This document shows, piece after piece, positions 15,374-25,900 of a stretch of 64,000 bases of DNA. Source of the stretch: a virus; the IMG/VR virus record IMGVR_UViG_3300041409_000066, positions 89,912 to 153,911 of that record. One strand, 5' to 3'. Positions within the stretch are counted from its first letter, which is position 1; every line of letters starts with the position of its first letter. The notes below the pieces were generated by a model, which saw only the letters and a list, made by a program, of their open reading frames with translations, did not search any database and was not told the DNA's origin. The position numbers and the translations under genes are program-made.

Positions 15374-18300
15374 GGAGTGCTCCCTGGGATGATGAAGGCG
15401 TCACCGAGCAGTGAGCCTGGCGGTGGGTCGTAGACGAGTCCGTCAGACAGCAACTCGGCGGGGCGGTTGTCGATGACCGGCGCTCCTGCGGACAGCAGCA
15501 GCGTGTCGTTGAGGTAGCCGGTCGGGACACCGACCGAGGTGACGGTCGTGGCGACCTCGGTGCGCAGCAGCAGCCACTGGCGCTGGAAGAAGAACCACTC
15601 CTCCGGGATCGGCTTGTGCCACAACTTCCAGTGCGGGTCGTCCTCGATGCGCGGGTAGTGGTCGTACGGCGCGATGTTCGGGCCGCTGATCTGCGGCATC
15701 TCCGGGGCGGGCTGGTGCGACACGAGATCGTCGTACCAAGGCCGGATCGCCAGCGAGTTGACGTGCAAGCCAGCCCGGTAGCCGGTGACCCGCCACACGA
15801 GGTCGTAGCCCACGGTCGGGTCCGGGTGCGGCGGGTTGTAGGCCGGGTTGGTGCCAGCCTGCACCGGGCCAGAGCCACCCTCGCTCTCGCTGGCGCTCAC
15901 GTTGCCCAACTCGGCGTAGGTCTGCACCGACAGGTCGCCGTACGTTGGCAGGAACGGGCTCGGGTCCAAGTCCTCGATCTGCTGGTACGTGCGCGGACCA
16001 TCCGGTGCAGGGGCTCCTCCGGTGTCGCCAACCGGGGCTCCACTGCTGTCGCCGGGCACGAAGGCCGTCTCCGGGCCATCCGGGAAGATGAAGACGCCAC
16101 GCGGGTTGTTGCGGATGTCGTACACCGGGAAGAACCGCTTGCCGCCGTCGTTGCTGAACTCCCAGACGATGGAGTCATCGAACAGCGCGAGGTTGTCGGT
16201 GTACCACGAGTTGTGGGCCGCTCCGCGCTGGATGAGCCGGGCAGTCACCGGCAGGTTGAGCCGCTCGGTGTCGAAGCCCAACTGGTCCCAGGTGCGTCCC
16301 TCGGCCTGCGCCCATGTCGGGTGCGCCGCTGACACGTCGTCGTACGTGTTGGGAGTGGCCGCACCGCCCTCACCGATGGTGTAGGCGGCGTACCACTCGT
16401 TGACCTCGTTGGGGGCGATCAGCCGCTCCTCCTCGGCCAGCACGGTGCCGTCGCTCGCCACGATCTGGACGACCAACGGCTGGTCCAACGGGGTGGGGCT
16501 GACCACGCGGGCGGCAGCGTAGAGGCGCCCCGCCAGCGACGGGACGACGAACGACTTGGACCGCAGACCACCGAAGCCGATCCCGACGACCTGGGACTCG
16601 ACATCGACGTAGTGCTTGCCTTCGAGCCCGGAGTACGTGTGGAACTCGGCGTTGACCTGATCCCAGGTGCGCGGGTTCGAGGTCGTGTCGCGGGTGACCT
16701 TGACGGTCGTGCCGATGTCGGTGTTGTAGTCGTTGCTGACCTGCGGCTTGTTGCTGCCTGCGTCACCGGGGTTGAACGCATCGCCCGCGAGGGTCCAGTC
16801 GGTCAACTCGGTGTCGTTGAAGTCCGGGTCCGGGAGCAACTCGATGGGCGGGCTCTGCGTCGTGGCGAACTGGATGCCGCGCACCCGCCGGACGCTCTTG
16901 AACGCCTTCGAGGTGGCTTGGTGCTCGGTGCGGTCCCCGAGCAGACCGGGTGCTGCCAGGCCGTAGCCGTCGAGGGTCCACGTGCTCTGCGAGATGTGCC
17001 AGTCGTCGTGGAACAGGTCGAGGTACATGCCCGCGTCGTCGTTCGCGGTGTACGACTTGCGGTAGGCGCGGATGCCCTTGAGGCCGACGAAGAACGCGAT
17101 CTTCTGCTCGTGCAGGACTTCGAGCGTCTCGTAGTGGTGGACCTGCTGGTGGGTGAATCGCGGTGCGGTGGCGCCGGTCTGCCAGGCGGTGAAGCGGTAC
17201 AGGTAGGACAGCGTGGACAGCCGCTGGGCGGCGTTGGGGTCGGAGACGTACTTGGCCGAGGTCGGGGTGTAGCCCTTGGCGGGATCCACCGTGATCGGCT
17301 TGATCGACTGGCCGAGCAGCACGTTCTGGGTCATCGCCCCGCCGCCGAGCCGGACCGAGGTCTGTCGGACAGCCTGGTCGGCCTCGAAGCGAGCGAGCAC
17401 GTCCGCTGGGAAGACCTTCATCTTCCGGGTGATCGGGGTGAAGACCTCGAACGGCTGCACGGTCAAGTTGGTGAACTCGCACTTGATGTAGCGCGCCCGT
17501 GTCGGGTCGAAGTCGTAGTTGCCCCGGCGCAGCACGAAGTCGCGGTTGATGGGCGTCCACGTGAGGCTCTCGTAGCGGTCCCCTGGGCCTCCCAGGAAGC
17601 CAGTGATGTTCGCGGGCCGCTCCGGGCTCGTCAGTGGCTGCGTGAGCGCCTTGTCGTACCGGACGACGGCGTTGTTCGTGCGCCCGTCGTCGTCGCGGGC
17701 GTACTCGGGCTTGAGGGCGAAGGACGAGGGAGCCTCGAAGAAGGCGGCGTCCTCGTTGGTGTCGAGGACGGCCTGCTTGAGCACCAGGGTGTGCAGGGTG
17801 AACTCGGGCGCCTGGGAACCGCCCTCCTCGGTGCCGACGACCAGCCGGTTCAGCGGCGTGTTGATAGAAGTAGGCGCGGTGGCGAGGGCCACGGTGGTCG
17901 TGGAATCCGGGCGGCTGACCTTGAGCGACAGCGCCGAGCCGTCGTACGAGGCCACCAGCCCGTAGAGCCCACCGTTGGTCGCGCCAGGAGAGACGGCCAC
18001 CGTGACGCCACCGCTGGTCAACGTGAACTGGGTGCCGTCGTAGTCGAGGTGGAACGCGGCGCAGGTGAAGACCCGGTGGGCTCCGGTGGCGTTGACCGTG
18101 AGGCTGATGCCGAGCCACCACGGCTTGTTGGCCCGGAACTGGACCGCCTGGTTGTCCAGCACGATCCGGCTGGCCTGCGTGCCGAAGACGAAGCCGTTGG
18201 TCCGCCGCTCGGGCGGCACGCCCTCGATGTAGGACGCGGGGTAGGCCAGCGGGGTGTCCGAGGCGACGAACTCGCCGGTCGGCTCCTGCTCGGTGGCGTA

Positions 18301-19167
18301 CAGCGTCACGTGGGCGCCGGAGTAGAGCGGGTCCATGAACAGCCGGTCGATGACCCGTGCGTTGCCGTAGATGTCCCGCACGTCCACGTACAGGTTGACC
18401 ACCGCGAAGGGGCTCGGCTGGGGCTCGCAGCGCCAGATGCCGTCGTGCAGCAGCCCGCTGGCCGGGTTCTCCCGCAGGGCGTACTCGATGGACGAGCCCA
18501 GCAGGTCGGTGGCCGCGAGGAACGGCGACTCCTTGTTGGCCGCGTACAGGTCCGGGACGGTCTGCGGCACGTCGGCCAGCGCCTGCACCTTGTAGGCCGC
18601 GTCGAAGGCCCGCACGCCGAGCGAGAACGGCACCTGCTGGCCCGCGATGTTGATGGGCGCGGTGCCGAACGGACGGGTCAGCACGAAGCGGATGCGGTTG
18701 GTGAAGAAGGGCCGCGCCTTGATCTCCTGGGTGACCCAGTGGCTGTCGCCCTGGTGCTGCGGGTGGACGTGGTTGGTGGCGTCCACAACCGGCAGCAGCC
18801 GTGAGGGGTTCGAGTCGGTGAAGGTCACCACGACCGGACGCCCGGCCTCGTTCAGGACCGGGGACCAGCCGCCCGTCTTGGGCGAGAGGAACTGGACCTC
18901 GGTGCGCTGCGGGAAGTGGGCGAGGTCGAAGGTCAGCCAGTTCATCCGGCGGACGGTGTTGAAGTCGATCTCGATGACATCGCGCACGAGGTCACCGATG
19001 GCGCGGGGCGGCGTGGACCAGAAGCGGTCGCCGGAGGAGTGCCGGTGCCCGGCCAGGACGGCGTGATCGAGGGCTTCCAGCAGGGCGTCGAGCGGGGCTC
19101 CATCGACGTACAGCGGTGCCGGGCTCGCGGTCGGCGTCCCGAAGGTGGTGAAGGTCGGCTGGGTCAT
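15370..19167 (-). CDS. Large baseplate/tail protein with ConA-like module
   Basis: 1265 residues, the longest gene here. Residues 1-320 match no family I recognise. Residues about 330-480 read as a LamG/concanavalin-like beta-sandwich (VFTCAAFHLDYDGTQFTLTS, GGLYGLVASYDGSALSLKV). The region 830-1090 carries at least three copies of a Trp/Tyr motif (TWDQVNAEF, TWAQAEGRTWDQL, TYQQIEDL) that also occurs in the neighbouring 19164-20681 protein. It is coupled by ATGA on both sides, next to the I-like and J-like baseplate genes. It is probably the wedge-to-fibre linker of the baseplate. Confidence 0.75.
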   Translation of the reverse strand: MTQPTFTTFGTPTASPAPLYVDGAPLDALLEALDHAVLAGHRHSSGDRFWSTPPRAIGDLVRDVIEIDFNTVRRMNWLTFDLAHFPQRTEVQFLSPKTGGWSPVLNEAGRPVVVTFTDSNPSRLLPVVDATNHVHPQHQGDSHWVTQEIKARPFFTNRIRFVLTRPFGTAPINIAGQQVPFSLGVRAFDAAYKVQALADVPQTVPDLYAANKESPFLAATDLLGSSIEYALRENPASGLLHDGIWRCEPQPSPFAVVNLYVDVRDIYGNARVIDRLFMDPLYSGAHVTLYATEQEPTGEFVASDTPLAYPASYIEGVPPERRTNGFVFGTQASRIVLDNQAVQFRANKPWWLGISLTVNATGAHRVFTCAAFHLDYDGTQFTLTSGGVTVAVSPGATNGGLYGLVASYDGSALSLKVSRPDSTTTVALATAPTSINTPLNRLVVGTEEGGSQAPEFTLHTLVLKQAVLDTNEDAAFFEAPSSFALKPEYARDDDGRTNNAVVRYDKALTQPLTSPERPANITGFLGGPGDRYESLTWTPINRDFVLRRGNYDFDPTRARYIKCEFTNLTVQPFEVFTPITRKMKVFPADVLARFEADQAVRQTSVRLGGGAMTQNVLLGQSIKPITVDPAKGYTPTSAKYVSDPNAAQRLSTLSYLYRFTAWQTGATAPRFTHQQVHHYETLEVLHEQKIAFFVGLKGIRAYRKSYTANDDAGMYLDLFHDDWHISQSTWTLDGYGLAAPGLLGDRTEHQATSKAFKSVRRVRGIQFATTQSPPIELLPDPDFNDTELTDWTLAGDAFNPGDAGSNKPQVSNDYNTDIGTTVKVTRDTTSNPRTWDQVNAEFHTYSGLEGKHYVDVESQVVGIGFGGLRSKSFVVPSLAGRLYAAARVVSPTPLDQPLVVQIVASDGTVLAEEERLIAPNEVNEWYAAYTIGEGGAATPNTYDDVSAAHPTWAQAEGRTWDQLGFDTERLNLPVTARLIQRGAAHNSWYTDNLALFDDSIVWEFSNDGGKRFFPVYDIRNNPRGVFIFPDGPETAFVPGDSSGAPVGDTGGAPAPDGPRTYQQIEDLDPSPFLPTYGDLSVQTYAELGNVSASESEGGSGPVQAGTNPAYNPPHPDPTVGYDLVWRVTGYRAGLHVNSLAIRPWYDDLVSHQPAPEMPQISGPNIAPYDHYPRIEDDPHWKLWHKPIPEEWFFFQRQWLLLRTEVATTVTSVGVPTGYLNDTLLLSAGAPVIDNRPAELLSDGLVYDPPPGSLLGDAFIIPGSTP

Positions 19168-20681
19168 GAGTGGCTCACCGAGACAACACGGTTCTGGCCG
19201 TACGGCGACACGAGCAGCACCCCGTCGTTGGCGAAGCGGGAGGCGAGCACCTGGCGCGGAGTCAGCAGCGCCCGCTCGCCCGAGTAGGCGACCTGCTGGC
19301 CGTCGTAGTACGTGACGACCTCGTAGTCCTGGCCGAGCAGCACAGCCTCATCCGGTCCCTCGGCGTACGTCTTCACAGCCACGATCTCGGGGCTGTAGGA
19401 CACCGTGGCGCCCTGGCTCTCGGAGAAGACCGGACGGGGCACGACATGGGGCTGCGTCGGCGGTGTGGGGTCCAGTGGGCTGGTCGGGTAGACGTTGGAG
19501 GAGATGGACACCTTCGGGGTGACCTTGGCCTCGACATCCCAGAAGGTGCTGTCGGCGGCGACCGCCGCGAACGGAATCGGGTTGTTGATCTCGACGCCGG
19601 ACAGGTCGATGGTCGCGAGCGTCCCGGCAGGCTTGAGCACCTGCAAGACCCGGATGGCCGACCACTCCTCGGCAGCCCGCTGACGAGTGCTGATCTCGGC
19701 CTGCTTGTAGGGCTTGACGATGAACTCTGCCCGCGAGCCGGTGCGCCCGATGAACGCCTGCGACTCGTCCGGGTACATGATCTGGAACCACGAGTGGTGC
19801 TCGGCGTCCGCGAAGGTCGGGAAGTCATCGTGGACGCGGGTCCAGTCGCGGATGACGCGCCCGTCGCTGTCGGTCGGAGCCGCCGCGATGTCGGACCAGG
19901 CGTGGCCCTCCAAGTTGGACCAGTGCGGGTAGAGCGCCTCGACCTGGGTCCACGTGCGCGTCGAGCCAGCCGGGGTCGCGCCAGGCCGAGCCGACAGGGT
20001 GTCGTAGGGGATCAACTCCATCGCGCCCCACACGCCGTAGTCGTGGGTGAGGTCGTCGTACGACCGGCCACCGAAGATCGGCGGGATGAAGTTGCCCTGG
20101 CCGTCGAGCAGCCGCCAGATCTCGTACACGTCGCACTCGCACCCGAAGATCGCCTCGGCTGCCGTCTTGATCCCGGCCACCGTCGCGCCCAGCGGGATGG
20201 CCCGAGCCAGGTGCATGACCCGCTCGCGGTAGCGGGTGTCAGCGGCGTGCTGGGTGTCCCACTCGTCGCTGGTGAGGTTCGAGGTGAGCGGGTTGGCTTC
20301 GAGCCCCTCCTCCGGGTTGCGGTGCGCCGAGAACAGCGCGCCGTAGAAGGAGTCGAGGTCGTAGAAGTGCGTGCTCGTCATGGCCGACTGCAAGCGGTAG
20401 AGCAGGGTCCGCTTGCGCAACTGGCCCATGCCGGAGTCCCCGAGCAACGCCTTGAGGAAGCGCGTCAGGTGGCTCTGCGGGCGCAGGTCGTACAACTCCT
20501 CGAAGAAGTGGTCGAGGCGCCGGGCAACCTGGCGGTCCGGGACGAGCAGGTTGGTGCCGGTCAGCAGGCCGTCCGGGTTGGGTGCCGAGACGGTGATCTG
20601 GGCCGAGAAGATCGAGGACTGGGCGTAGCCCGATGCCGGGTCGTAGATCGAGGTGGCCTGGCTGAACGTCTGGGTGCTCAT
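19164..20681 (-). CDS. Baseplate protein, P2 gpI-like by position
   Basis: 505 residues from ATG 20681, which overlaps the stop of the J-like gene. The N-terminal part (VARRLDHFFEELYDLRPQS, then LTRFLKALLGDSG) is helical, as in phage tail protein I, which follows J in P2-like and many actinophage baseplates. Residues 235-310 contain two copies of the W-motif shared with 15370-19167 (RTWTQVEALYPHWSNLEGHAW and RDWTRVHDDFPTFADAEHHSW). The C-terminus (ETYAEGP ... EVVTYYDGQQVAYSGERALL) is beta-rich. The assignment as I rests on gene order and the N-terminal helical region. Confidence 0.65.
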   Translation of the reverse strand: MSTQTFSQATSIYDPASGYAQSSIFSAQITVSAPNPDGLLTGTNLLVPDRQVARRLDHFFEELYDLRPQSHLTRFLKALLGDSGMGQLRKRTLLYRLQSAMTSTHFYDLDSFYGALFSAHRNPEEGLEANPLTSNLTSDEWDTQHAADTRYRERVMHLARAIPLGATVAGIKTAAEAIFGCECDVYEIWRLLDGQGNFIPPIFGGRSYDDLTHDYGVWGAMELIPYDTLSARPGATPAGSTRTWTQVEALYPHWSNLEGHAWSDIAAAPTDSDGRVIRDWTRVHDDFPTFADAEHHSWFQIMYPDESQAFIGRTGSRAEFIVKPYKQAEISTRQRAAEEWSAIRVLQVLKPAGTLATIDLSGVEINNPIPFAAVAADSTFWDVEAKVTPKVSISSNVYPTSPLDPTPPTQPHVVPRPVFSESQGATVSYSPEIVAVKTYAEGPDEAVLLGQDYEVVTYYDGQQVAYSGERALLTPRQVLASRFANDGVLLVSPYGQNRVVSVSHS

Positions 20682-22483
20682 CCGGCGACCCCGAAGGAGT
20701 TCTGCGCCTTGATGCGCGGGGTGTTCACCGTGGCGCCGCCGCCCACCGAGTCGAAGACGGGGATCTCGTTGTCCGCGAACGGGATGTCGATGGCGCGGCC
20801 CTCGCTGTTGGCGTAGGTGTGCGTCACCACGCCCTTGACGACCCGCTGGATCGCGTAGTTGGCCGAGTCGTCGGTCTGGTGCAGGAAGCGCACGTTGTCT
20901 ACGCCCTGCACGTTGTGGACGAACTGCAACACGTCGCTGACCTGCAAGACGGTGCCGAAGACGAAGTTGACGAGCAGGGCGGCGATGGCCTCGCGGATCT
21001 GCTCGTTCACCGCGTTCTGGCTGTAGCCCGGCGAGTAGACGACAGCGAGGTTGAAGCGCAGGCCGATCTGCTTGGCCTGGTGGACCTTGGTGTCGGTGCC
21101 CATCAGACGGGCTGCCTCGATGTTGCTCTGCACCGAGAGCACCACGTCGTTGTAGGTGTAGTCGCCGCTGTCCCCGATGACGAAGATCGCTCCGCTGGGC
21201 GGCAGGTTGGTCGCCTTCCACTCCAAGCCGAACAGCGAGGTGGGGGTGTAGCCGAAGGACGAGTCCTCGTGAACGACCCAGTAGTCGGTGCCGAGGTGGT
21301 AGGTCGGCTGCCCCTCGACCGAGAGGGTGGGCGGCACGGACAGGATCGGGCCGTACGCCAGCGGGATGAAGACGTTGTTGACCGCAGGGGCGGTGTCGTC
21401 CTCACGGACGAAGCGCAGTGACGAGTAGAGGTCGCCGTACGCCGGGCTGAACCGCTTGTTCTGCGAGAAGATCACCGACTGCACGGCCTCGCGGGCGCGC
21501 TGCCCGGCCACGTACACGTCGATGCGGTTGAAGATGTTCTGGCTCGGGTCGTTGCGGCTGGCCTTGGGCTGATACTCGAAGTCGAGGTCCATGATGGCGC
21601 CCTCGAAGGGGTGGATCTCGCCGTCCGCGCTCGGGTACGAGGTGTTGAGCGCCTGCACGAACGGCGGGTTGGCTCCGGCGTCGAACTTGTAGTCGTGGCC
21701 GGACAGCAGCACGTCACCCGCGTCGATGTTCGGACCGAAGACGGCGCCCTCGGGGTAGATGAACGCCGCCCCGGCCAGGGTGCTGACTGCCGAGCCTCCG
21801 ACCACCTGCACCTGCTCGCGGTGGCGCTTGGAGGAGCCGATGACGTTGGCGTTGAACACGTTGTCGTCGTCGTTGGCGATGCCGAGGTACATCTGCTCGA
21901 CACCAGCCAGGTTGCGGAACGCCGTACGACGCCAGCGGGCGCGCAGGGCGGTGTCGGACTCCTGCGGGGTGCCGCCCGTGATCGGCTGGATGTTGGTCAC
22001 GTCGGTGATGCCCTGCACGGGCGTCAGGAGGTTGGTCAGCAGGCCCGCTCCGATGTTGCCGGAGACGCCGCCCAGGACCGCCATGACCGGCACCGAGATG
22101 GACCGCACGCCGTTGTCCATGAACGCCGGGACGACCGTGACGACGGTGACCGTGCCGGTGCTGACCTGGGTGTTGGTCGGGATGATGAGCGGGATCGTCA
22201 GGTCGCCTTCGCCCCGCGAGAAGATCACCGCGCCGCTGGCCCGCCGGGCGCCGTAGCGCACCATGCCGAACAGGGCCACGAACTCATCGAGGTCCGCCTC
22301 GGACTTGGTGTCGATGTCGTACTGGTAGGTGATGAGGTGCCGGTCGATGTACGCCTCGGCGGCAGACTCGCCCACCACGTCGAGGATCTTGCGGGTGGTC
22401 GTGCCAGTGGAGGTGTCGAGGTCAGGGTCGGTGACGGCGAGCGTCTGCCGCATCTGGGAGACGACGCTGTTCAAGTCGGGCAT
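20678..22483 (-). CDS. Baseplate J-like wedge protein
   Basis: 601 residues. The opening DLNSVVSQMRQTLAVTDPDLD with TTTRKILDVVGESAAEAYIDRH is the usual start of the Baseplate_J family (P2 gpJ, T4 gp6 core). The family's ARRASGAVIFSR and TDVTNIQPITGGTPQESDTALRARW blocks follow. These proteins form the iris-like inner ring of contractile-tail wedges. It sits between the gp25-like and I-like genes, the order expected for a minimal wedge. The start at 22483 forms TGATG with the gp25-like stop. Confidence 0.9.
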   Translation of the reverse strand: MPDLNSVVSQMRQTLAVTDPDLDTSTGTTTRKILDVVGESAAEAYIDRHLITYQYDIDTKSEADLDEFVALFGMVRYGARRASGAVIFSRGEGDLTIPLIIPTNTQVSTGTVTVVTVVPAFMDNGVRSISVPVMAVLGGVSGNIGAGLLTNLLTPVQGITDVTNIQPITGGTPQESDTALRARWRRTAFRNLAGVEQMYLGIANDDDNVFNANVIGSSKRHREQVQVVGGSAVSTLAGAAFIYPEGAVFGPNIDAGDVLLSGHDYKFDAGANPPFVQALNTSYPSADGEIHPFEGAIMDLDFEYQPKASRNDPSQNIFNRIDVYVAGQRAREAVQSVIFSQNKRFSPAYGDLYSSLRFVREDDTAPAVNNVFIPLAYGPILSVPPTLSVEGQPTYHLGTDYWVVHEDSSFGYTPTSLFGLEWKATNLPPSGAIFVIGDSGDYTYNDVVLSVQSNIEAARLMGTDTKVHQAKQIGLRFNLAVVYSPGYSQNAVNEQIREAIAALLVNFVFGTVLQVSDVLQFVHNVQGVDNVRFLHQTDDSANYAIQRVVKGVVTHTYANSEGRAIDIPFADNEIPVFDSVGGGATVNTPRIKAQNSFGVAG

Positions 22484-22911
22484 CAGGCACCTACCGTCAG
22501 AGGGATCGTCACGCGCTGGTTGGCCTGCGTGACGAGGACGACGAACACGGTCACCGTGTCGAAGTTGATCTGGACCCGGATGTCCTGAATGGCCCGCACC
22601 ACGTCGCTGGTGTCGTACCGGGAGGCCCGCTGGGCGGTGAAGTCACCAAGCACCTGGGCGCGCTGGACGAGGACGTAGTTCTGCAAGACCCGGTTGGCCT
22701 CGCTCTCCACCAGCAGCGCCACCTCCTCGGTCAGGGTCTGGCCGATGTAGGACCGGATGATCGAGCCCCAGTCCCGGTGGAAGCGGTCGTTGCCGAGCGG
22801 CTCGATCAGAGCACACCGAAGATCCTGGGTGATGCGAGCCGCCCCAGAGATCGTCTTGTGCCCCGCAGGCGTAACCACGAGGTCACCGTCTGCGAGCGCC
22901 AACTGCTTCAT
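22483..22911 (-). CDS. gp25/gpW-like baseplate wedge protein
   Basis: 142 residues, the usual length. ISGAARITQDLRCALIEPLGN, then DWGSIIRSYIGQ, followed by a helical region (EVALLVESEANRVLQNYVLVQRAQ), are typical of the gp25-like lysozyme-fold wedge protein. It lies just before J, as in P2 and T4-like phages. A motif A copy begins 9 bases upstream, with a clean GAGGAGG Shine-Dalgarno between. Confidence 0.85.
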   Translation of the reverse strand: MKQLALADGDLVVTPAGHKTISGAARITQDLRCALIEPLGNDRFHRDWGSIIRSYIGQTLTEEVALLVESEANRVLQNYVLVQRAQVLGDFTAQRASRYDTSDVVRAIQDIRVQINFDTVTVFVVLVTQANQRVTIPLTVGA

Positions 22912-22919
22912 CGTTCCTC

Positions 22920-22956
22920 CTCACCCCTTCACAGGCGTTCCAAGCGGTCAGACAGG
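22920..22956 (-). promoter_or_regulatory. Motif A copy at the baseplate wedge unit
   Basis: CTCACCCCTTCACAGG, 16 bases, ACAGG on the plus strand. It ends only 8 bases before the gp25-like ATG, with the Shine-Dalgarno GAGGAGG directly after it, and its distal box overlaps the stop codon of the 22948-26466 gene. The very short leader limits where transcription could begin. Confidence 0.72.
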
Positions 22957-25900
22957 CTGCGGGGTGCGTCGGGGCCAGAACTGCCCCTCCCCGGTGGGCA
23001 TGGGCTGGAAGAAGAACCGGAGCAGGTTGCCGATCCGGTCGTCTGGGATCCCGGTGAACGCGATCATGGTCGCCAGGCCGTGCGGGAGCAGGTTCGCCGC
23101 AAACCGGGCGCTCGCGTTCATCACGATGCGCTCCGTGGAGCGGCCTCGGGAGATCGACACCAGCGCCTTCGGCCCGGCCAGATCGAAGGTGCCGACACCG
23201 CCCGAGGTGCCTCCCGTGTCCCGTCCGTCCCCGGTGAACCGCTGGCCTCGGGTCATCCAGCGCAGGATGTAGGCGACCTGCATGTGGGCCGTCATGTGAC
23301 CGACGCCAGCCGGGGACCAGACGACCTCGACCGGCTGGGCGGTGATCGTGACGCCATAGTCGAAGCGCCCGAACAGGTCCGTGAAGTGCCCGGTCGGCAG
23401 GTAGTGCTTGTACGAGCCTGCGTCGGCCCGCATAGAGGCCCGCCGCTCGATCCCGTTCGGGACCAGCGAGCCGTGGCCGACGCCGTTGGAGTGGTGGTGC
23501 ATGATCGGCACGTGGTCGATCTCGACCCGGACGTTGGACATGCCGTTGGACCCGTTGGGGATCAGCAGCGGCGCGATCAACGGGAAGTGCTGCTCGTAGA
23601 AGAACTGGCCCGAGCCCCACTTCATGTAGACGCCGCTGGGCCGGTCGATGTCCTTCATGTGGCCGACGCCGTGGCTGGTCGCGTAGAGCAGACCGGGGTC
23701 GATGGAGAAGCCACCAATGCCATGCGAGGTGATGAGCCCAGCCTCGAAGTGGACCGGGCCGTGCTGGTAGCCGAGCATGTGACCGACGCCGTGCGGACGG
23801 ATCTCCATGTCTCGGCGGTCGGGCAGGTAGTTGGTCGGCCAGCCACCCACGCCGTGTGAGACGCCAGAGATCCGCTGGGGCGCACCCAGCGTCGGAGAGA
23901 AGCCCCCGATGCCGTCAGCCTCGAACTCCCCGAACTTGAGGAAGACCACCGTCGAGCGACCAGCAGCCAGCGCCGCGAGATAGACCTTGCTCGACAGGTA
24001 GCCGTAGCACTGGGCTCCCGCTGTGAAGCGCCCGTTGTTGAACGAGTTGGTCCGGGCGTACATGTAGTCGGGCGAGAACTGGCGAGCGAACACACCCTGC
24101 GGCCCGGTCGGGCGACTGGGGAACCCGAGGGCAGGGTCGCCATCAGCGAGGTAGCCAGGGAAGGCCCGGCAGCCCGCGTTGGCGATGGCGACCATCTCGT
24201 ACGGAAAGGTGAAGGTCGAACGGCCAGCCATCGTTGAGGGGCCACCCGAGTAGGGCGGGAAGCCGTCGCGGTGGCTCTCGGTCGGATGGTTGTTGGCGAA
24301 GCCCACCCGCGATGAGAGGTAGATGACCACGCCGGTCATCTCGTTGTCCTTGCGGTACGGGTTCAGCCGTGGGTCGTACTGGTGGTAGTAGGACTGGAAC
24401 CGCCAGATCGAACCGGCCCGTACGACGAAGGCGAAGGGCGGCTTGTCCATCTCGGTGCCGCGAGCCGAGCCGTTGCTGACCAGCGCCAGCAACTTGGCGT
24501 TGTCGCGCATCGAACCGACGCCGTTGCTGGTCGCAGCGATGCGCAGAGTGCCGGTCGTGCGGATGTCGTTGACGTGACCGACGCCAGCCATCGGGACGGC
24601 GAACATCAGCGCCGGGCCGAGGGACCAGTGCGCGACACCGCGCATGGTGATGTTCGGCATCAGGAAGGTGCCGGACAGGTAGGAGTAGCCGCCACCCCGT
24701 CCCGCGCTGGTGCTGATGACGTGCCACGGGGAGCCCATGTAGATGGAGCCGCCAGCGCGTCCTGGGCTGGTGCCAGCGAAGTAGATCCGACTCGACAGGT
24801 AGACGTTGACGTGCGCCTGTGCGTACGCCGTCGAGGTGACGTGGAAGGGCGCCCCGAGGTACGCCGCCACCGTGGCTCGGCCAGCCGAGATCGAAGCGAC
24901 TCGGAAGGGCGAGGACAGGTAGTTCTTGGTGCAGGCTGCACGGCCCGCAGAGGTAAACGAGATGCGCTGCGGGGTCGAGAGGTAGGCCAGGCCACCAGCG
25001 CGTCCTGCCGAGGTGCTGGTGACGTGCCAGGGCGAGCCCAGGTAGTTGCGGTTGAAGCCCGCCACGCCAGCCGGGTTGATGACCAGCCTCACCGGAGTCG
25101 CCATGTAGTTTCGGCTGTAGGCGGCGATGCCGTTGGAGGTCATCGTGAAGCGGATCGGCGTGCCGAGGTAGTCCACCATCGTGGCGCGACCGGCAGCGGT
25201 GCTGCTGACGGCATACGTCTCGGTCTGGCGGAAGGTGTCGGCTGCGACACCATCGCTGCGAGCAGCCATGTGGGTTGTAGAGCCAGGGCTCATCGTGACC
25301 GTCGATGCACCGACCGCACCGAGAGTCAGCCCCTGCTCCGCACCCGGCCCCTCCTTGGTAGCCAGCCACACGTCGTTGCTCTGGTACGGCGGCTTCGACG
25401 GGTAGATGACCAGGCTGTTGGCCCGCAGGATGACGGTCAGGAAGTTCTTCGAGCAGCCAGCCGCACCAGCAGAGATCTGGTTGCGAGGCTTGATGGTGAC
25501 GCCCAACGACAAGATCGGAGAGGCGACACCGACAGGCCGGGTCTGAACGGTGTAGCGGTTGCCCATCGTCATGGAGACGGAGGCGGCTCCGGCAGGCGTG
25601 CTGGCAAGCGAGTTCGGACCCTGCGGGGTGGTGAGGGTGATGTCCTGTGGCTGCGGGGCACTGGGGACCACCACGATGTCGCCCTGGCGGCTGAGTACCG
25701 ACATGCCGAAGGTGACGGTGCTCTTGCCTGCCGCTGTGGAGGCGAGGGTCCGCAACGGAGGCGGGTCGGTATTCGTCCGGTCGCTATCGCCATAGCCAAC
25801 AGCGCCGTACGCCCTGGTGCCGTATCCACCAGACACCACCGTCGTCACATCAGGACCCGTGGCGCTGACACCGGAGACGCGGTGGTTTCCACTCGCGCCA

